Positions 62,237-64,000 of a stretch of DNA of 64,000 bases are shown in pieces (the first letter of the stretch is position 1; every line of letters starts with the position of its first letter). The DNA comes from Pontibacter flavimaris. Lineage in GTDB: Bacteria; Bacteroidota; Bacteroidia; Cytophagales; Hymenobacteraceae. The translations under genes were made by a program, and so were the position numbers. The stretch is from the NCBI RefSeq assembly GCF_001907195.1, contig NZ_LVWA01000004.1:496001-560000 (forward strand). The letters are read 5' to 3'. The notes under the pieces are model-generated. The model was given only the letters and a program-made list of their open reading frames with translations, was not told the origin of the DNA and ran no database searches.

Positions 62237-63281
62237 TATTTTTCATTTTCACTTCCTTCCAAGCATGAAAGTCTTCTAAGGAAAAGTCGCTTTTATCTGA
62301 CAAAGATTCCCATGAACTTTCTTCAACATCTGGAAAAGAGATATGCTCAAGCCCTGAGGCCTTCTTAAGAAGAAGTTGTACAGCAGTATACAAGTCAAGA
62401 GCTATCTGTTGTGATACTCCTTTACCTTCATGAACAAGTTTGTTTCTTGCTTGTCTGGCAGGGTATAGCTTTGAAATTATACCTTCATCCAGTATACCAT
62501 TTTGGTACATAATTTCTTGTTTTACAGAGGTACTCCACGTTCTGCTATCATTTTTAAGTGAATTAATTCTTCCAGAAATTGGGTGTTTAGGATGATATTG
62601 TGTGCCTATCAGATAAAATTTATTCCATACAAAATCTATCAATTGTTCAACAGTAATCCATAAATTAGATAATACTAAGTCCCAATTCCGGTATGTTATT
62701 TCTGTTACCCCTCTCACCAAAAACTTGGGAGTTAAGTTATTTATTTTAGAAAGTATATTATTACCCGCATCTATTGTTTTATGGAATTCGCTAACAGTTA
62801 TGTAATTTGGATTAGAAAGAATGATGCTATCCATATTACTTGCGACCTTCATTCTCAGCTTTGAATGTAAGTGAGTAGAAGCACTATTTCCAAAATCTAC
62901 AGGCCAGATGAAGCTCTGTTTATGAAGTTTTCCATTAACTATGTCTCTTCTATCTACCGCTTCACAATAAATTCCCCCAAGTAGTATTTTACAGAATAAG
63001 TTGTTAAAAAAGTCAACTGCTTTTTCCTTCTCAGAGAATGTACTGTATTTAGGTATAGCCAGTGCACCATCATAGCAGATGATTAATTCAAAATCAAATG
63101 AGTCTATTGGCAAAGAGCTAACAATCTTGCATAACTTCCCATGGTTGTATGTATTAGAATTGATTTCATCTAACTCAACCTTGAGTGGTTCTTCATCATC
63201 GGGTACAATTAAAGTAAAAGGCGTAAGGTATGTGACCCAGCTTGGACTACTAAAATGTTCTTCTTGTTTCTCTTTATCCAT
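62220..63281 (-). CDS. Cassette-encoded protein with HEPN-like RNase motif
   Basis: The 353-residue soluble protein has an unassigned N-terminal part (1-190). A helical C-terminal domain (about 200-310) contains LWITVEQLIDFVWNKFY and PARQARNKLVHEGKGV. R279-N-K-L-V-H284 fits the R-x4-6-H motif of HEPN ribonucleases, with the usual two-helix context. HEPN proteins often serve in anti-phage abortive infection or toxin systems; that role here is inference. Its last codons (Pro-Asn-Lys-Val-stop) come from site S2. The gene is AT-rich and promoterless. Confidence 0.7.
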   Translation of the reverse strand: MDKEKQEEHFSSPSWVTYLTPFTLIVPDDEEPLKVELDEINSNTYNHGKLCKIVSSLPIDSFDFELIICYDGALAIPKYSTFSEKEKAVDFFNNLFCKILLGGIYCEAVDRRDIVNGKLHKQSFIWPVDFGNSASTHLHSKLRMKVASNMDSIILSNPNYITVSEFHKTIDAGNNILSKINNLTPKFLVRGVTEITYRNWDLVLSNLWITVEQLIDFVWNKFYLIGTQYHPKHPISGRINSLKNDSRTWSTSVKQEIMYQNGILDEGIISKLYPARQARNKLVHEGKGVSQQIALDLYTAVQLLLKKASGLEHISFPDVEESSWESLSDKSDFSLEDFHAWKEVKMKNTPNKV

Positions 63282-63294
63282 CTTATTCTAATTT

Positions 63295-63362
63295 CACCCA
63301 ACGGCTAGTATAAAAAACGGCGAAGGCCGTCGGCCGAGATGATTTTTATACATTGTTGGCGG
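63295..63362 (-). other. attC-like site S3
   Basis: On the minus strand: CCGCCAAC, GTATAAAAA arm, centre TCATCTCGGCCGACGGCCTT, TTTTTATAC arm and CGTTGGGTG. The two 9-bp arms are exact complements. Confidence 0.7.
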
Positions 63363-63537
63363 ACGTTGTTCTTTTATTTTTGCCCGCGCGTTTTTCTATT
63401 TCTGTTTTTGACCTGATTTTGGGAAAATAGCCCGAAAACAGGAATTTGAGCATTTTACTCATTTTATAAGTCCGTCCAGTTTTGGCTTGATTTCTGAAAA
63501 ACAGGCCGAAAACGCAATTCCAAAAGTCGGTTTGCAA
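63346..63537 (-). CDS. Short, possibly degraded cassette frame
   Basis: A 63-codon frame starts MQTDFWNCVFGLFFRNQAKT and ends KRTTSANNV, the last residues being encoded by site S3. Upstream sequence within the cassette (63538-63750) has stops in all clear frames, so this may be a remnant of a longer gene. No family is recognised. Confidence 0.35.
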   Translation of the reverse strand: MQTDFWNCVFGLFFRNQAKTGRTYKMSKMLKFLFSGYFPKIRSKTEIEKRAGKNKRTTSANNV

Positions 63538-63750
63538 ACGTCGCTGGTCAATTCTTGCTCAAACGCAACGTCAATTCCTCTTCTGCAACATTAGCCGATG
63601 AAAGTCGGGCGGCGTTCACGACTTCTGCTAAGCTATTCAATTCTCCTGCTGGTTTCCATCAGTCACTCAAGCAGATTTTTTCTTTTACTTCTGCTTCTCT
63701 TGCTGATTCTTTTTTTTGCCGTTCCAGCTGGTAAAAAGTTTTTTCAATGA

Positions 63751-63840
63751 CCGCCAACTATCGTGTATAAGGAGTTATTCCGGTTATCTGCACTATGTGC
63801 GGAGGTTTTGTTTCCGCGCTTAAATTAGTAGAGTAGGGCA
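63751..63840 (-). other. Partial attC-like boundary S4 and right-edge sequence
   Basis: GTTGGCGG on the minus strand (63758-63751) matches the signature that closes the third cassette. It is preceded by CGGAATAACTCCTTATACACG and a GTGCGGA-rich stretch of a different site type. From here to 64000 no gene is seen. Confidence 0.5.
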
Positions 63841-64000
63841 GCTGGAAAACTCAATATACTATAAACCGGAGAGTGCTGCAATAAAATTAATACGCTTGGT
63901 GCAGTTCGTTTGTAATCAGCCATTTGTGTTGGTATTGTGTGCTTTGCTCTTCTGTTTCGCACGGCATTAATTCGTGCCTTCGGGAGGGAAACTAAGGCGC

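Larger units (their letters stand above)
61543..63758 (-). mobile_element. Integron-like gene-cassette array, integrase not in window
   Basis: Three minus-strand cassettes are separated by 68-70-bp hairpin sites (61543-61612, 62168-62236, 63295-63362), with a fourth boundary at 63751-63758. Each cassette opens with GTT plus a private sequence and closes with its complement: GTTAGGGGCA/TGCCCCTAAC, GTTGGGTG/CACCCAAC and GTTGGCGG/CCGCCAAC. This matches the R'/R'' rule of integron cassettes, where attC is rebuilt when a cassette circularises. The region is AT-rich compared with the core genome. Whether a tyrosine-recombinase integrase lies to the right cannot be seen. Confidence 0.7.

Noticed and set aside
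61543..63758. Calling the right-hand array a full integron
   Set aside because: No integrase gene or attI site is visible; only cassettes and attC-like sites can be supported from this window.

Overview
The window comes from a Bacteroidota chromosome, most likely a Cytophagales member close to Hymenobacteraceae/Pontibacter. The family is inferred from gene content and the genus is uncertain. Supporting signs are promoters of the TTTG-N(18-20)-TAnnTTTG type, Bacteroidota marker genes (DUF4295, DUF5522, DUF5686, DUF4403, DUF1599, BT_3928 and LytTR systems), bacillithiol synthesis (bshC) and a stand-alone cdaA. Most of the window is ordinary single-copy core genome: GC-rich genes in short operons, usually closed by clear hairpin terminators.

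Layout. 1-7.4 kb: NAD(P)HX repair, a PAP2 phosphatase, a DUF5686 outer-membrane protein, an aminotransferase, and a divergent AsnC-like regulator / asparagine synthetase pair. 7.6-11.9 kb: rocD, DUF5522, the rpmB-rpmG-DUF4295-ftsY translation and secretion block, and a lipoprotein. 12-21.9 kb: rimO, a DUF559 nuclease cassette with 38-bp inverted ends, a PH-domain gene, bshC-formyltetrahydrofolate ligase, a TetR regulator, mnmD, a thioesterase whose 3' end holds a small insertion, and rlmN. 22.7-34.9 kb: envelope and lipoprotein genes, tdh and kbl (threonine catabolism) flanking a Pro/Arg-repeat protein, and folP-cdaA. 35-45 kb: a DoxX protein, aroK, a fatty-acid-hydroxylase-like protein, a FemAB-like acyltransferase, tRNA-Asn, an acyl-CoA dehydrogenase and pheS. 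46-56 kb: a LiaF-like protein with a LytS/LytTR two-component pair, then a tetR-tolC-adaptor-RND efflux operon ending in an acyl-carrier-like gene. 57-61.5 kb: peptidases, YkvA, a rhodanese and a YciI protein.

Five kinds of non-gene structure stand out. (1) A short word, AAAGTATAAA with variants AAGTATGG and its complement, is scattered at high density over both strands, inside genes in several frames and at the outer arms of terminators. (2) Four roughly 565-bp mosaic intergenic repeats built of hairpin modules occur near 22, 27.7, 45.5 and 56.4 kb. (3) A DUF559 endonuclease gene sits inside perfect 38-bp inverted repeats whose hairpin core recurs in those mosaics. (4) A 795-bp, AT-rich insertion in the 3' end of the thioesterase gene is bounded by a 28-bp direct repeat and has replaced the protein's last residues. 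(5) The AT-rich right end (61.5-63.8 kb) is an integron-like gene-cassette array: 68-70-bp hairpin sites separate promoterless minus-strand genes, and each cassette carries its own matching 8-10-bp terminal signature. One cassette gene encodes a HEPN-motif protein. No integrase is visible in the window.
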